Origin: CAZJKE01 sp964546585
GTDB lineage: Bacteria > Planctomycetota > Phycisphaerae > Phycisphaerales > SM1A02
DNA: 61,623 nucleotides
Assembly (NCBI GenBank): GCA_964546585.1
Contig: CAZJKE010000009.1
Coordinates: 1-61,623, forward strand
Reading direction: 5' to 3'
In this document: piece after piece, positions 34,030 to 42,701 of the stretch
Layout of the letters: each line of letters starts with the position of its first letter
Position numbering within the stretch: position 1 is the first letter of the stretch
The notes under the pieces: model-generated
What the model saw: the letters and a program-made list of their open reading frames with translations, nothing else
The model's database searches: none
What the model was told of the DNA's origin: nothing
Program-made: the position numbers and the translations under genes

Positions 34030-35780
34030 AGCGATTGTGTCTTGCGATCTTGTTGGCGCTGACTGCAGCGGTGCAGGTGCATGGCAAGGGCCCGGCGAAA
34101 TTTGCGGATGTGATCGACCTGCGCCCATTGGATGGCGTGGCGGTCTGGCAGGACGGGCGGCTGAAGTCTTATGAATCGTTCTCGCGATCGATGATGCAGT
34201 TTGTCAGTGGCCCGGGGCTCATCGACGGGCAGTCGCCCGGATTTACCTATCTGGATCTCATGCTGCGACCGGCGGCATACGAAAACAGGGCAATCTACTT
34301 CGTCAAGAAGAAGCCGCTGCGAGCGATCATCATCAATGCCGCTCAGTCATCGGCAAGCCCACCCGACCGCTCGTCGCTGGAGGCGTTCATGGAGTCCGGC
34401 CTCGCAAGCCGCAGTTTGCTTGATCGGCCCGAGGTTACGAGGCTGTTCTCAACTATTCGAGGGGATGTTCTGCGGTTCGCCAAACCAGTCGAAACGATTG
34501 AGGGTGCGATGCGACTGGCTGACCCAATGGTGCTTCGACACCTGTTGGCCGTTGTCCCACCTGCGAGTGGCGCCTTTGATCAACCATGGCAATCCATGGA
34601 CGCATATCAATCGATGCGAATGAATGCCAGTCGCTCGGAGGCGGCGCGGGATCCGATCCTGCTCGCATGGATGCATGTGGCTGATGCCTGGACGAAGCAG
34701 GATGCAGCACAGGCAAGCGCCGCGATTGTCGATCTTGGACGACTATTGCCGGAGACGGGCAGAGCGTTCTCCGCCGAATACCCCTCAGAAACCAGGCTGC
34801 AATTGGAGAGCGCGTATTTCAAGCCATTCAACCTGCTCAACCCTTCGGTGTGGACCGGCGCGACCGAGCCAGCCTGGGGTGGTTTCACATGGGTCTGGGT
34901 CGTCTACCTGCTGTCGGTCATCCTGTTATTGATGGGTCTGGTGTATGGCTGGAACGCTGCTCGCCGTGCCGGTATGAGCGTCTTTGTCATCGCATTCGTT
35001 TTCCAGACGATGGCGTTGGTTCTGCGATACATCATTGCGGATCGGTGGCCTAACACGAACATGTTCGAGGCAGTTACCACCTCGACATGGTTTGGCGGGT
35101 GCTTTGCGCTGTTCATGGAAATACTGCTTCGAAAGACGCGCGCCCGCACCCTCTTCGCAATTGGGAGTGCGGTTGCTTCGATGATCGCGCTCATGGCGGC
35201 GAGTTTCAGCCCGGTGTTGTTATCGCCACATGTAAGCAATCGCATGCCTGTGTTGCATGATGTGTGGCTCTACATCCACACGAATGTCATCATATTTTCA
35301 TATGTCCTGATCTTCCTCGCATCGGTGTCGGCCGCGCTCTATCTATGCTGGCGCGGTGTTCGGTGGATGCGCGGCGATCGGAATGCATGTCAACACGCCG
35401 GTGCGGGTGGAGTGGGGTCGTTCATCGTGCGGCGTGGCGGCGGCAGGGCGCCGCTTCTCGACTCGGCGACCGGGTACGGCACGGTGCTGGATGGCACAAC
35501 GATGCTCTTGATGGAGTTGTCGTTTGTTCTACTGTGGGCTGGCCTGGTCATGGGCGCCATCTGGGCGGATCACTCATGGGGCCGGCCGTGGGGTTGGGAC
35601 CCGAAGGAGGTGTTTGCGCTCAACACCTTCCTTATCTATGTCATTCTCATTCATGTTCGCATCAAGACACTTGACAAGGGGATGTGGACAGCCGCTCTGG
35701 CGGTGATCGGGTGTGGCGTCATGCTCTTCAACTGGATCATCATCAACTATACGATCAGTGGCCTGCACTCCTACGCTTGA
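34026..35780 (+). CDS. ccsA: CcsA/ResC-like haem transporter and cytochrome c synthase subunit
   Basis: Protein of 584 residues. A signal-like N-terminus and a soluble region of about 270 residues precede a polytopic C-terminal half. The haem-handling WWD motif reads WADHSWGRPWGWDPKEVFAL. Flanking histidines on external loops are seen in HVSNRMPVLHDVWLYIHTNVI and near the C-terminus. Ordinary CcsA lacks the long N-terminal region, which is typical of larger CcsA/ResC proteins in Bacteroidota and Planctomycetota. With ResB it forms the System II synthase that would mature the c-haem domains encoded in the neighbouring nar operon. Confidence 0.88.
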   Translation: MKRLCLAILLALTAAVQVHGKGPAKFADVIDLRPLDGVAVWQDGRLKSYESFSRSMMQFVSGPGLIDGQSPGFTYLDLMLRPAAYENRAIYFVKKKPLRAIIINAAQSSASPPDRSSLEAFMESGLASRSLLDRPEVTRLFSTIRGDVLRFAKPVETIEGAMRLADPMVLRHLLAVVPPASGAFDQPWQSMDAYQSMRMNASRSEAARDPILLAWMHVADAWTKQDAAQASAAIVDLGRLLPETGRAFSAEYPSETRLQLESAYFKPFNLLNPSVWTGATEPAWGGFTWVWVVYLLSVILLLMGLVYGWNAARRAGMSVFVIAFVFQTMALVLRYIIADRWPNTNMFEAVTTSTWFGGCFALFMEILLRKTRARTLFAIGSAVASMIALMAASFSPVLLSPHVSNRMPVLHDVWLYIHTNVIIFSYVLIFLASVSAALYLCWRGVRWMRGDRNACQHAGAGGVGSFIVRRGGGRAPLLDSATGYGTVLDGTTMLLMELSFVLLWAGLVMGAIWADHSWGRPWGWDPKEVFALNTFLIYVILIHVRIKTLDKGMWTAALAVIGCGVMLFNWIIINYTISGLHSYA

Positions 35781-35785
35781 GGGCG

Positions 35786-35791
35786 TAAGAT
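35786..35791 (+). promoter_or_regulatory. -10-like hexamer of the bL12-CTD-like gene
   Basis: TAAGAT lies 6 nt before the ATG at 35798, immediately after the ccsA stop. A predicted leaderless promoter, independent of the upstream operon. Confidence 0.35.
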
Positions 35792-35797
35792 CAACAG

Positions 35798-36112
35798 ATG
35801 TCCAAGTTTGAGATCAAGATTGACTCTGTTCCGAAGAGAAATGTGGCGTGGCTCAAGGCCCTTCGACACTCCACGGGGTGCGGCCTGAAGGAGGCTGCGA
35901 ATTTGCACGAGTTCCTTGCGGATCACGCGCCCTGCGTGTTCGCAACCGGTGTTGATGGCGAGGTTGCGGAGCATCTTTGCGCCCTGTTGAGCAAGGCCGG
36001 TGCGGCGGTTTGCGCCAATGAGACGACGGTTGTAAGTCCGATGCTGTTGCATCCGGGCATCAACCGGAAGTACACATGGCACTGGCTGTGGGGTCGGTCG
36101 GCCCGATCTTGA
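35798..36112 (+). CDS. Stand-alone ribosomal protein L7/L12 C-terminal-domain-like protein
   Basis: Protein of 104 residues. NVAWLKALRHSTGCGLKEAANL and LCALLSKAGAAVCANE follow the pattern of the bL12 C-terminal domain, which in the ribosomal protein reads K-x-VIK-x-VR-x-TGLGLKEAK and AEA-x(4)-LEEAGA. The bL12 N-terminal dimerisation domain and hinge are missing, so it cannot be the stalk protein. In bL12 this domain recruits translational GTPases. Similar isolated domains are known in bacteria without clear function. The C-terminal 25 residues, including WHWLWGR, are not part of the fold. Confidence 0.65.
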   Translation: MSKFEIKIDSVPKRNVAWLKALRHSTGCGLKEAANLHEFLADHAPCVFATGVDGEVAEHLCALLSKAGAAVCANETTVVSPMLLHPGINRKYTWHWLWGRSARS

Positions 36113-36163
36113 TACACTCTCGTCGCTGATAGTGCTGGACTCTGGATCCGTCGCGCCACCAAC

Positions 36164-36373
36164 CCAAGGAAACGCTTGATCGCAGCTTTGCGCCCAGCAT
36201 AATTTCACCATGCCTCCGNNNNNNNNNNNNNNNNNNNNNNNNNNNNNNNNNNNNNNNNNNNNNNNNNNNNNNNNNNNNNNNNNNNNNNNNNNNNNNNNNN
36301 NNNNNNNNNNNNNNNNNNCCAAGGAAACGCTTGATCGCAGCTTTGCGCCCAGCATAATTTCACCATGCCTCCG
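36164..36373. other. Assembly gap of 100 N flanked by identical 55-bp ends
   Basis: Ns occupy 36219-36318. The 55 bp before (36164-36218) and the 55 bp after (36319-36373) are identical, including the ATG and first codons of the dehydrogenase gene. Two contigs that overlap by 55 bp were scaffolded with a fixed-length gap instead of being merged. The true sequence is probably 155 bp shorter here. No gene is interrupted. Confidence 0.9.
36353..36358 (+). promoter_or_regulatory. -10-like hexamer of the 2-hydroxyacid dehydrogenase gene
   Basis: CATAAT lies 6 nt before the ATG at 36365 and fits the leaderless pattern. The same sequence occurs in the left copy of the gap duplication. Confidence 0.35.
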
Positions 36374-37300
36374 CTGGTCGTCCAGACCGAACACCTTCCG
36401 GAGGTCTGCCAGCAGTGGCTGGCGGAGCGTGTGGACCTGCACGCGTGTCCGGCGGATTCGCTTCGCTTCAAGGAGTTGCTGCCGGACATCGCCGGGGTGG
36501 TCGTACGCACCTACACGACCGTCGACAAGCGCATGTTGGAAGAAGCGGGGAAACTTCGTGTCGTTGGCCGCGCGGGGGTTGGCCTCGACAACATCGATCT
36601 CGCAGCGTGCCGAAACCATGGTGTGCGCGTGGTGCATACGCCCGAGGCCAACGCCGAGGCGGTGGTGGAGTTCGTGCTGTCGGCGGTACTTCCTCGCATC
36701 AGGCCGCTCGAACAACTTCATGAGTCGATAGAACTTCCGCAGTGGAAACTGCTGCGGGACAACGCACTGACGCAGCGAGAGTTCAGCGAAACAACGCTCG
36801 GCATCCTTGGATTCGGCCGCATCGGGAGCCGGCTCGGTGCGACTGCCGCCGCCATGGGTTTTCGGGTGATCTACAACGACCTGCGGCAGATCGAAGCGCC
36901 CGCCGGTTGCGAGCAGGTCGATCTGGACGACCTGCTTGAGCAGAGCCATGTCTTGTCGATTCATGTGGATGGCCGGGCCGACAACCGACACTTTCTCTCC
37001 AGCGAGCATTTCTCCAGACTCAGCGAGGACATGGTGCTGGTGAATTCCGCACGCGGGTTTGTTCTGGACGCCGAGCCGTTGTCCCATTTCCTTCGCGGGC
37101 ATCCTGACGCATGCGCGATCCTCGATGTTCACGAGGAGGAACCCTTTGGTGATGGCTATCCGTTGCTCGGACTCCCCAATGCCCGCCTGTATCCGCACAT
37201 TGCCGCCCGCACCGAGCGAGCCCTCCTGAACATGGGTTGGGTCGTTCGCGATGTTGCGGCCATCCTCGCCGGCGACGCTCCCGCATTCGAGAAGTTGTGA
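36365..37300 (+). CDS. D-isomer 2-hydroxyacid dehydrogenase (phosphoglycerate dehydrogenase-like)
   Basis: NAD-dependent enzyme of 311 residues. The nucleotide-binding motif is TLGILGFGRIGSRLG. Catalytic Arg, Glu and His are seen in VNSARGFVLDAEPL, ILDVHEEEPFG and LYPHIAARTERAL. RVVGRAGVGLDNIDLAACRNHGVRVVHTPEANAEAVVEFVL is typical of 3-phosphoglycerate dehydrogenase. The regulatory ACT domain of longer SerA proteins is absent. A serine-biosynthesis role is possible, next to enolase, which shares the 3-/2-phosphoglycerate pool. The coding sequence is intact despite the gap just upstream. Confidence 0.85.
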   Translation: MPPLVVQTEHLPEVCQQWLAERVDLHACPADSLRFKELLPDIAGVVVRTYTTVDKRMLEEAGKLRVVGRAGVGLDNIDLAACRNHGVRVVHTPEANAEAVVEFVLSAVLPRIRPLEQLHESIELPQWKLLRDNALTQREFSETTLGILGFGRIGSRLGATAAAMGFRVIYNDLRQIEAPAGCEQVDLDDLLEQSHVLSIHVDGRADNRHFLSSEHFSRLSEDMVLVNSARGFVLDAEPLSHFLRGHPDACAILDVHEEEPFGDGYPLLGLPNARLYPHIAARTERALLNMGWVVRDVAAILAGDAPAFEKL

Positions 37301-37397
37301 CTGAGAAACTGTCGTTGGACCTTCCCTTCCGATCGCGGGAAGGCAAGGACAGGGGCAGGCTCACTGGCGTATCATGCGCGGTGCTTGGCGATACCCC

Positions 37398-38681
37398 ATG
37401 AAGACTACGATTACAAGTGTTCACGCGAGGCAGATCCTCGATTCGCGGGGAAACCCAACGCTTGAGTGTGATGTTCATCTGGAGGGCGGGGCCTTCGGGA
37501 CGGCGGCCGTGCCGAGTGGCGCGAGCACGGGCGAACACGAGGCGGTGGAACTCCGTGATGGGGGAGACACATGGTGCGGCAAGGGGGTTGGCAAGGCGAT
37601 TGCCAATGCCAACGGTCCCATCGCCGCCACCATTGTCGGCATGGACGCGAACGAGCAAGCGGCGGTCGACCACATGATGATCGACCTCGACGAGACTCCA
37701 AACAAGTCCAACCTCGGTGCCAACGCCATCCTCGGCGTTTCGATGGCTGTGGCAAAGGCAGCAGCGAACGCCTCGGGCGAACCACTGTTCCGGTTTCTCG
37801 GCGGCGACGACGCACATGTGATGCCCATCCCGATGTTCAACATCCTCAACGGTGGTCAGCACGCCGACAACACCGTCGACTTTCAGGAATTCATGATCCA
37901 ACCAGTCGGGTTCGACACCTTTGAAGAGGGGCTTCGCTGTGGTGTCGAGGTATACCACACACTGAAATCGGTCTTGCACCGCCGCGACATGTCGACCGCG
38001 GTCGGTGACGAGGGAGGCTTTGCACCCAATCTTGCCGACAACGAAGACGCCCTCCGCGTAATCGAGGAAGCGGTAGGAAAGGCAGGCTACGCATGGGGCG
38101 ACCAGGTGTGTGTTGCACTTGATCCTGCTGCGAGCGAGTTGGTTTCGGCGGCCCGCGCGCAGGGGAAAGACGGCTACTGTTTCTTCAGCAGCAACCCATC
38201 CCACATTGCATCATCCGAAGAGATGGTCGATCTGTGGACCGATTGGTGCGACCGTTATCCGATTCGTTCAATCGAAGACGGCCTTGGCGAGGACGATTGG
38301 GTCGGCTGGGCACTGTTGACAGAGCGGCTCGGAGACCGCATTCAACTCGTCGGGGACGACCTCTTTGTTACAAACCCGACATTTCTGCGCCGCGGCATCG
38401 ACGAATCGTGCGCCAATGCCATTCTCGTCAAAGTGAATCAGATTGGTACGCTCACCGAGACCTTTGACGCCATGAAACTCGCGCAGGAAAACGGCTACGC
38501 TCGCGTTCTCAGCCACCGCAGCGGCGAGACCGAAGACACGACGATCGCGGACATCGCCGTTGCGACCAACTGCGGGCAGATCAAGACCGGCGCGCCTTGC
38601 CGAAGCGACCGCACCGCCAAGTACAACCAACTCCTCCGCATCGCCGAGATGCTTGGGCCCCGGGCCACATACGGATCCTGA
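37398..38681 (+). CDS. eno: Enolase
   Basis: Glycolytic enzyme of 427 residues interconverting 2-phosphoglycerate and phosphoenolpyruvate. The N-terminus ITSVHARQILDSRGNPTLE, the PSGASTGEHEAVELRD loop, catalytic-Glu region GDEGGFAPNL, Mg-binding DIxxLL-like positions, NAILVKVNQIGTLTE (Lys) and SHRSGETEDTTIADIAVAT are all conserved. ATG 37398 is chosen because it opens the canonical N-terminus; an in-frame ATG at 37374 adds 8 atypical residues. A TATCAT hexamer (37370-37375) lies 22 nt upstream of the chosen start. Confidence 0.98.
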   Translation: MKTTITSVHARQILDSRGNPTLECDVHLEGGAFGTAAVPSGASTGEHEAVELRDGGDTWCGKGVGKAIANANGPIAATIVGMDANEQAAVDHMMIDLDETPNKSNLGANAILGVSMAVAKAAANASGEPLFRFLGGDDAHVMPIPMFNILNGGQHADNTVDFQEFMIQPVGFDTFEEGLRCGVEVYHTLKSVLHRRDMSTAVGDEGGFAPNLADNEDALRVIEEAVGKAGYAWGDQVCVALDPAASELVSAARAQGKDGYCFFSSNPSHIASSEEMVDLWTDWCDRYPIRSIEDGLGEDDWVGWALLTERLGDRIQLVGDDLFVTNPTFLRRGIDESCANAILVKVNQIGTLTETFDAMKLAQENGYARVLSHRSGETEDTTIADIAVATNCGQIKTGAPCRSDRTAKYNQLLRIAEMLGPRATYGS

Positions 38682-38683
38682 GC

Positions 38684-39640
38684 GTGACCACTTGGCGGAA
38701 ACTCCTCGCATGGCGACTTGTGCAGTTGCCCATCATTCTGCTCGCGGTGTACACGATCACCTTTTCGCTGGCCTGGCTCATTCCGGGCAACCCGCTTGAA
38801 AAAGACGGTCGAAAGCCGCCCCCCGAAGTCATGGAGGCCATGCAGGCCCGCTACCACCTCGATAACCCCGTCGTCTTCTACGGAGACTATCTATGGAACG
38901 CGACCGGGCTGGCATGGGTGGCGGGCGATCGCGATGGGCCGGTATTTGACCTCGGGCCAAGTCTCCTGCATGAGAACTGGACAGTCAATGAGATTCTCGC
39001 AGGCCAACTTCCGGTGTCCATGACGCTTGGGCTCGCAGCGATTCTGCTCGCACTCATCATTGGCGTGACCGCGGGCGTACTCGGCGCGATTCGACCCGGA
39101 TCATGGATCGATGCGCTGAGTTTCACCGTTGCCATCATCGGCATCAGCCTGCCGTCGTTCGTCATCGGCGTCGTGCTGTTGGTGGTCTTCGCGGTCTGGT
39201 TGCAGTGGTTTCCTGTTGGCGGTTGGGGGTCGCTGTCGCATCTGGCACTGCCCACCGTGGCGCTGAGCCTGCCGTTTGCTGCCTATATCGCCAGGCTGGT
39301 TCGCATGGGCATGATCGAGCAACTTCGCAGTGATCACATTCGCACCGCTCGGGCAAAGGGGCTGCCTGAGCGAACGGTCGTATTGAAACACGCACTCAAG
39401 AACGCATTCCTTCCGGTACTCAGTTATCTGGGGCCAGCAACCGCCGCAGCAATGACGGGATCATTCGTTGTGGAGAAAGTGTTTGCTGTTCCCGGCATCG
39501 GAACGCACTTTGTGGATGCGGTTCTTGGCAAGGACATCACGCTACTCATGGGCATCGTGCTGGTTTACTCAGCGATGTTGGTGCTCTTCAACCTTGCCGT
39601 CGACTTGGCCTATCGATGGGTTGATCCGCGAATCGCGTAG
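38684..39640 (+). CDS. ABC transporter permease, DppB/OppB family
   Basis: Inner-membrane peptide-transport permease of 318 residues with six helices. The EAA-loop signature reads LRSDHIRTARAKGLPERTVVLKHALKNAFLPVLSYLG, and the N-terminus WRLVQLPIILLAVYTITFSLAWLIPGNP is typical of DppB. The start is GTG, 2 nt after the enolase stop; the longer upstream reading lies inside eno. The expected partner permease (DppC) and ATPases are not adjacent; instead a substrate-binding protein lies on the opposite strand 4 bp away. Confidence 0.88.
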   Translation: MTTWRKLLAWRLVQLPIILLAVYTITFSLAWLIPGNPLEKDGRKPPPEVMEAMQARYHLDNPVVFYGDYLWNATGLAWVAGDRDGPVFDLGPSLLHENWTVNEILAGQLPVSMTLGLAAILLALIIGVTAGVLGAIRPGSWIDALSFTVAIIGISLPSFVIGVVLLVVFAVWLQWFPVGGWGSLSHLALPTVALSLPFAAYIARLVRMGMIEQLRSDHIRTARAKGLPERTVVLKHALKNAFLPVLSYLGPATAAAMTGSFVVEKVFAVPGIGTHFVDAVLGKDITLLMGIVLVYSAMLVLFNLAVDLAYRWVDPRIA

Positions 39641-39644
39641 ATAC

Positions 39645-41549
39645 TTACTCGATCTGCCAGAGGTACTGCACCATGCGCGGGTGCGGGCTGATGCCGTGGA
39701 CTTCGTCCGGCTCGTACATGTAGACCTGCAACAACTGACAGATCACGAGCATCGGCACTTCCTCAGTAAAGAGAAACTCCTCAACATCATGCAGCATTGC
39801 GAGGCGCTTCGCCGGGTCCTGCTCCAAGGCAGCAGCATCGAGTGCGCGATCGACTTCCGGGTTGGCATAACCACGATCGTTGTTGCCGTCCTTCGATCGA
39901 AAGATGTCAAGAAATGTCGTCGGGTCGCCATAATCGCCGTACCAACGACCGCGCGCGACCATGAAGTTGCCGTTGTGGAGGTCCTTGCTGTAGAACTTGT
40001 TGTCGGTGCCACGAAGTTCCACACGAACACCAAGTTCGCGCTGCCACTGATTGCGAAGTTCAAGCGCAATCCACTTGTACCGCGCGGTGTTTGTTGTGTA
40101 GAGGAGGTCAACACTTGGAAACGGTCTGCCCACCACATCCTCCGGGACACCATCGCCATCCTGATCCTCCCACCCCGCCGCCGCAAGTTCCCGCCGCGCG
40201 GCATCGGCGTCGTGGCCGAGCCCATCAACGGTGGGGTAACCGGAGATGGACCCGGGGGGGATGAGGCTCGAGACGGTTGGCTCGTTCAATCTTGTCGCGT
40301 GCGCGACGATCGGCCCGCGGTCGACGGCCATGACGAACGCCCGGCGAACTGCTGGGTCGTGAAACGGATTGGGCTGACCATCCGGGAGCGCCGGTCGACA
40401 GTTGAATGAGAAGAAGTCGGTGCCGAAAGTGGGGAATGCGCGGATGTTCCGCCGCTCACCATCCTCCGGTGGCGGCAATGACGCGACCGCCTGGTCAAGC
40501 GTTGCGCCGCCGTGCACAGCGGCGTCGATTTCCTTTGCATATCGCTGTTCATACGCTTCTCGCTGCGCCAGCATGTCGGCCTGGTACGACACATTCACAT
40601 CCGTCAACCAGTCGACATTGCCAGATTCAAATGCCATCACGGCGGTATTCGTGTCCTCCATCGTCACGCCTTGAATTGACTCGGCATGCACTTCCTGCGG
40701 AGAGTGATAGAGAGGGTTGCGTTCCAGTCGCATGTCCCGTTTGTACCGCCAAGTGTCGAGGATGTAGGGACCGTTACCGATCAGGCGTCCGGGCCGCGCC
40801 CAAAACTGCTGCTGCTGCAAACGGCCAGACTGGTCATCCACCGATACCCACCGACGACGTTCCATGGGCGGCGGTTCAACGGTGTGCCACCCATGTTCGC
40901 GGATTATCTTCTCCGTTGCATCATCCACTTGCCAACCTTCGACCGAAGGTCGGTAGACCGGGCTGCACACCGCTAGCGCGAGTTGGTCGAGAAAGTATGG
41001 GACCGGTTTTTCCAGTTCGATGCGCAGCGTGTGATCGTCTTCCACAATCACGCTCACCATCTCGTTGAACCTGCGCTCGATCGTGGCGGCCGATGCCACA
41101 TCCCTGGCGGCGAGTCGATCGGTTCGCCAGTCCCAGAAATCTCGTGCGCCACGGATTGCAAAGAAGAACCCCGAGTAGTCGGCTGCGGTATCAGGTGTCA
41201 GCATCCGCATCCATGCGTATCGAAAGTCGTTCGCGGTGACAGGAGCGCCATTGCTCCATTTGGCGTCCTCGCGAATTGAAAATGTGTAGACCATCCCGTC
41301 GTCGCTGACATGAGGAACCGCCGCGGCCGGTTCGATGGAGTAGTCGTCAGTATTCCACCTGACCAATCCTTCATACAGGCAATAGGCCATCCGCATGTCG
41401 TGCAGCCAACTCATCCTTTGCGGATCGAGCGTGAACACATCGCCGCGGCCAGCAAACACCAGATCAGCTTTCTTCGGTGTGCGATCAACCGCGACTACCG
41501 CGACAAGGACGGCGAGGATGAGTGCAATCGGAAGCAGCAGTCGTGTCAC
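39645..41549 (-). CDS. Peptide ABC transporter substrate-binding protein (OppA-like, SBP family 5)
   Basis: Exported binding protein of 634 residues that would deliver oligopeptides to an Opp/Dpp permease such as the one encoded convergently next to it. Family features include GDVFTLDPQRMSWLHDMRMAYCLYEGLVRW near the N-terminus, AKWSNGAPVTANDFRYAWMR, and MVARGRWYGDYGDPTTFLDIFRS near the C-terminus. The N-terminal hydrophobic stretch LLLPIALILAVLVAVVAVD has no obvious lipobox, so it may stay as a membrane anchor. The GTG start overlaps the upstream stop (GTGA), fixing it at 41549. Confidence 0.88.
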   Translation of the reverse strand: MTRLLLPIALILAVLVAVVAVDRTPKKADLVFAGRGDVFTLDPQRMSWLHDMRMAYCLYEGLVRWNTDDYSIEPAAAVPHVSDDGMVYTFSIREDAKWSNGAPVTANDFRYAWMRMLTPDTAADYSGFFFAIRGARDFWDWRTDRLAARDVASAATIERRFNEMVSVIVEDDHTLRIELEKPVPYFLDQLALAVCSPVYRPSVEGWQVDDATEKIIREHGWHTVEPPPMERRRWVSVDDQSGRLQQQQFWARPGRLIGNGPYILDTWRYKRDMRLERNPLYHSPQEVHAESIQGVTMEDTNTAVMAFESGNVDWLTDVNVSYQADMLAQREAYEQRYAKEIDAAVHGGATLDQAVASLPPPEDGERRNIRAFPTFGTDFFSFNCRPALPDGQPNPFHDPAVRRAFVMAVDRGPIVAHATRLNEPTVSSLIPPGSISGYPTVDGLGHDADAARRELAAAGWEDQDGDGVPEDVVGRPFPSVDLLYTTNTARYKWIALELRNQWQRELGVRVELRGTDNKFYSKDLHNGNFMVARGRWYGDYGDPTTFLDIFRSKDGNNDRGYANPEVDRALDAAALEQDPAKRLAMLHDVEEFLFTEEVPMLVICQLLQVYMYEPDEVHGISPHPRMVQYLWQIE

Positions 41550-42568
41550 GGCGATTCGGAGGACGGCCAGGAGGAGATGCTCGCCATAATCGTGTCGGAG
41601 TCCCCGTTGTTCCACGCGGCGCGAAGATCACCCTGATCCTTGCCGGTCTGGTGCTGCATCAGGACACCGATTATTTCCAGCGTTCCACCGTAGGCATTTC
41701 GAACGGTGTCGTCCGATCGCGCGGCATCACCCTGTTCGACGATGACTCCGGCAAGTTCGACAAGGGTGGGCGACAGCGAATCCAAGACGGATCTACGGAT
41801 GGCTGAATCGAGGCTTGGCTCCATCAACTGCAGCCGAAGCGAAGCGATGGAAGCGCGGGCGGCCTGCATTCGCTCGTCCGGTTCATCATTTTCGGCGATA
41901 GCCGCCACCAGCGCGATGACGGCATCTGCCTGCAGATTCAACGAGAGTTTGCGAAGGGCCTCGCGGTCCACCCGGCTGAGCCCTTGTGTGCGGGGGAGTG
42001 ATGCCAGCGCGTCGAATTGGCGCGAAATCACATACCACTCTGGTTCGCGGGCGATGCCATCGGCCACGACTTGGGCGTTACCGCGAATTCGCCGCATGGG
42101 AAGTCGGCCGGAAGAAAGCACGCGGCCAAGGCCAATCGATGCCCAGTGGCGTACCGCGCTCCTCGGCTCGGCGTTGATGTCGGCGTGTCGCATGAGGACG
42201 CCGAGCGACTGTTCTGTACCGAGCATCGAGAGTACTTGGAGTGCATTCACTGCCGCCATCTGATTGTCATTTGACTGGTCGAGCAGCGGTTCAAATGCTC
42301 GTCGCAGGGATCGGCCGTAGATTGTCCGGACAACCTCGGTCATGTGCCACCGTTCGTCAATTGGATCGATGAGTTGCCTTCGAGCCTTGATCAGTTGTGC
42401 CGCGTCCTTCGTGTTGAGGGCTTCGGCCCATCCCGCTGCGTATTCTTCGACATCGGACTTCTCTCGTGCCGTCAATTCTGAGCGGCCCACGAGCGTATTG
42501 ATCCGAAAGGTCGGTTGGGCCAGTGCGGCGGTCGTGAGGGCGAGGATGAAGAGGAGGATGAGTTTCAT
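41546..42568 (-). CDS. Exported HEAT-repeat-like protein
   Basis: Protein of 340 residues with a clear signal peptide (MKLILLFILALTTAALAQP) that sets the start, and an all-alpha body with repeating Leu/Ala-rich helices (NQMAAVNALQVLSMLGTEQSLGVLMRH; SAVRHWASIGLGRVLSSG; LNLQADAVIALVAAIAEND) that resemble HEAT/armadillo-type repeats. No catalytic motif. It shares an operon with the peptide-binding protein (4-bp overlap), and diverges from the TPR protein gene. Function unknown; scaffolding is a reasonable guess only. Confidence 0.7.
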   Translation of the reverse strand: MKLILLFILALTTAALAQPTFRINTLVGRSELTAREKSDVEEYAAGWAEALNTKDAAQLIKARRQLIDPIDERWHMTEVVRTIYGRSLRRAFEPLLDQSNDNQMAAVNALQVLSMLGTEQSLGVLMRHADINAEPRSAVRHWASIGLGRVLSSGRLPMRRIRGNAQVVADGIAREPEWYVISRQFDALASLPRTQGLSRVDREALRKLSLNLQADAVIALVAAIAENDEPDERMQAARASIASLRLQLMEPSLDSAIRRSVLDSLSPTLVELAGVIVEQGDAARSDDTVRNAYGGTLEIIGVLMQHQTGKDQGDLRAAWNNGDSDTIMASISSWPSSESP

Positions 42569-42701
42569 CAGAGGGAGGTCCCGCTTCTGGGATCCGAGGG
42601 GCCGCGGAGAGGCGAAACTACCAGTGTCGCGGGGGGGTGTCAATGAGCGTTCGTCGGTGGCGGCTGCTACAGTGTTCGTGGCCACACGGGGGTTCGCCAC
42701 G

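Noticed and set aside
35798..36112. Ribosomal protein bL12 itself
   Set aside because: The N-terminal dimerisation domain and Ala-rich hinge are absent, and it is not beside rplJ or rpoB.
35771..37198. Long minus-strand frame running through the N gap
   Set aside because: It reads through unknown bases and lies opposite the dehydrogenase and bL12-like genes; it is an artefact of translating Ns.
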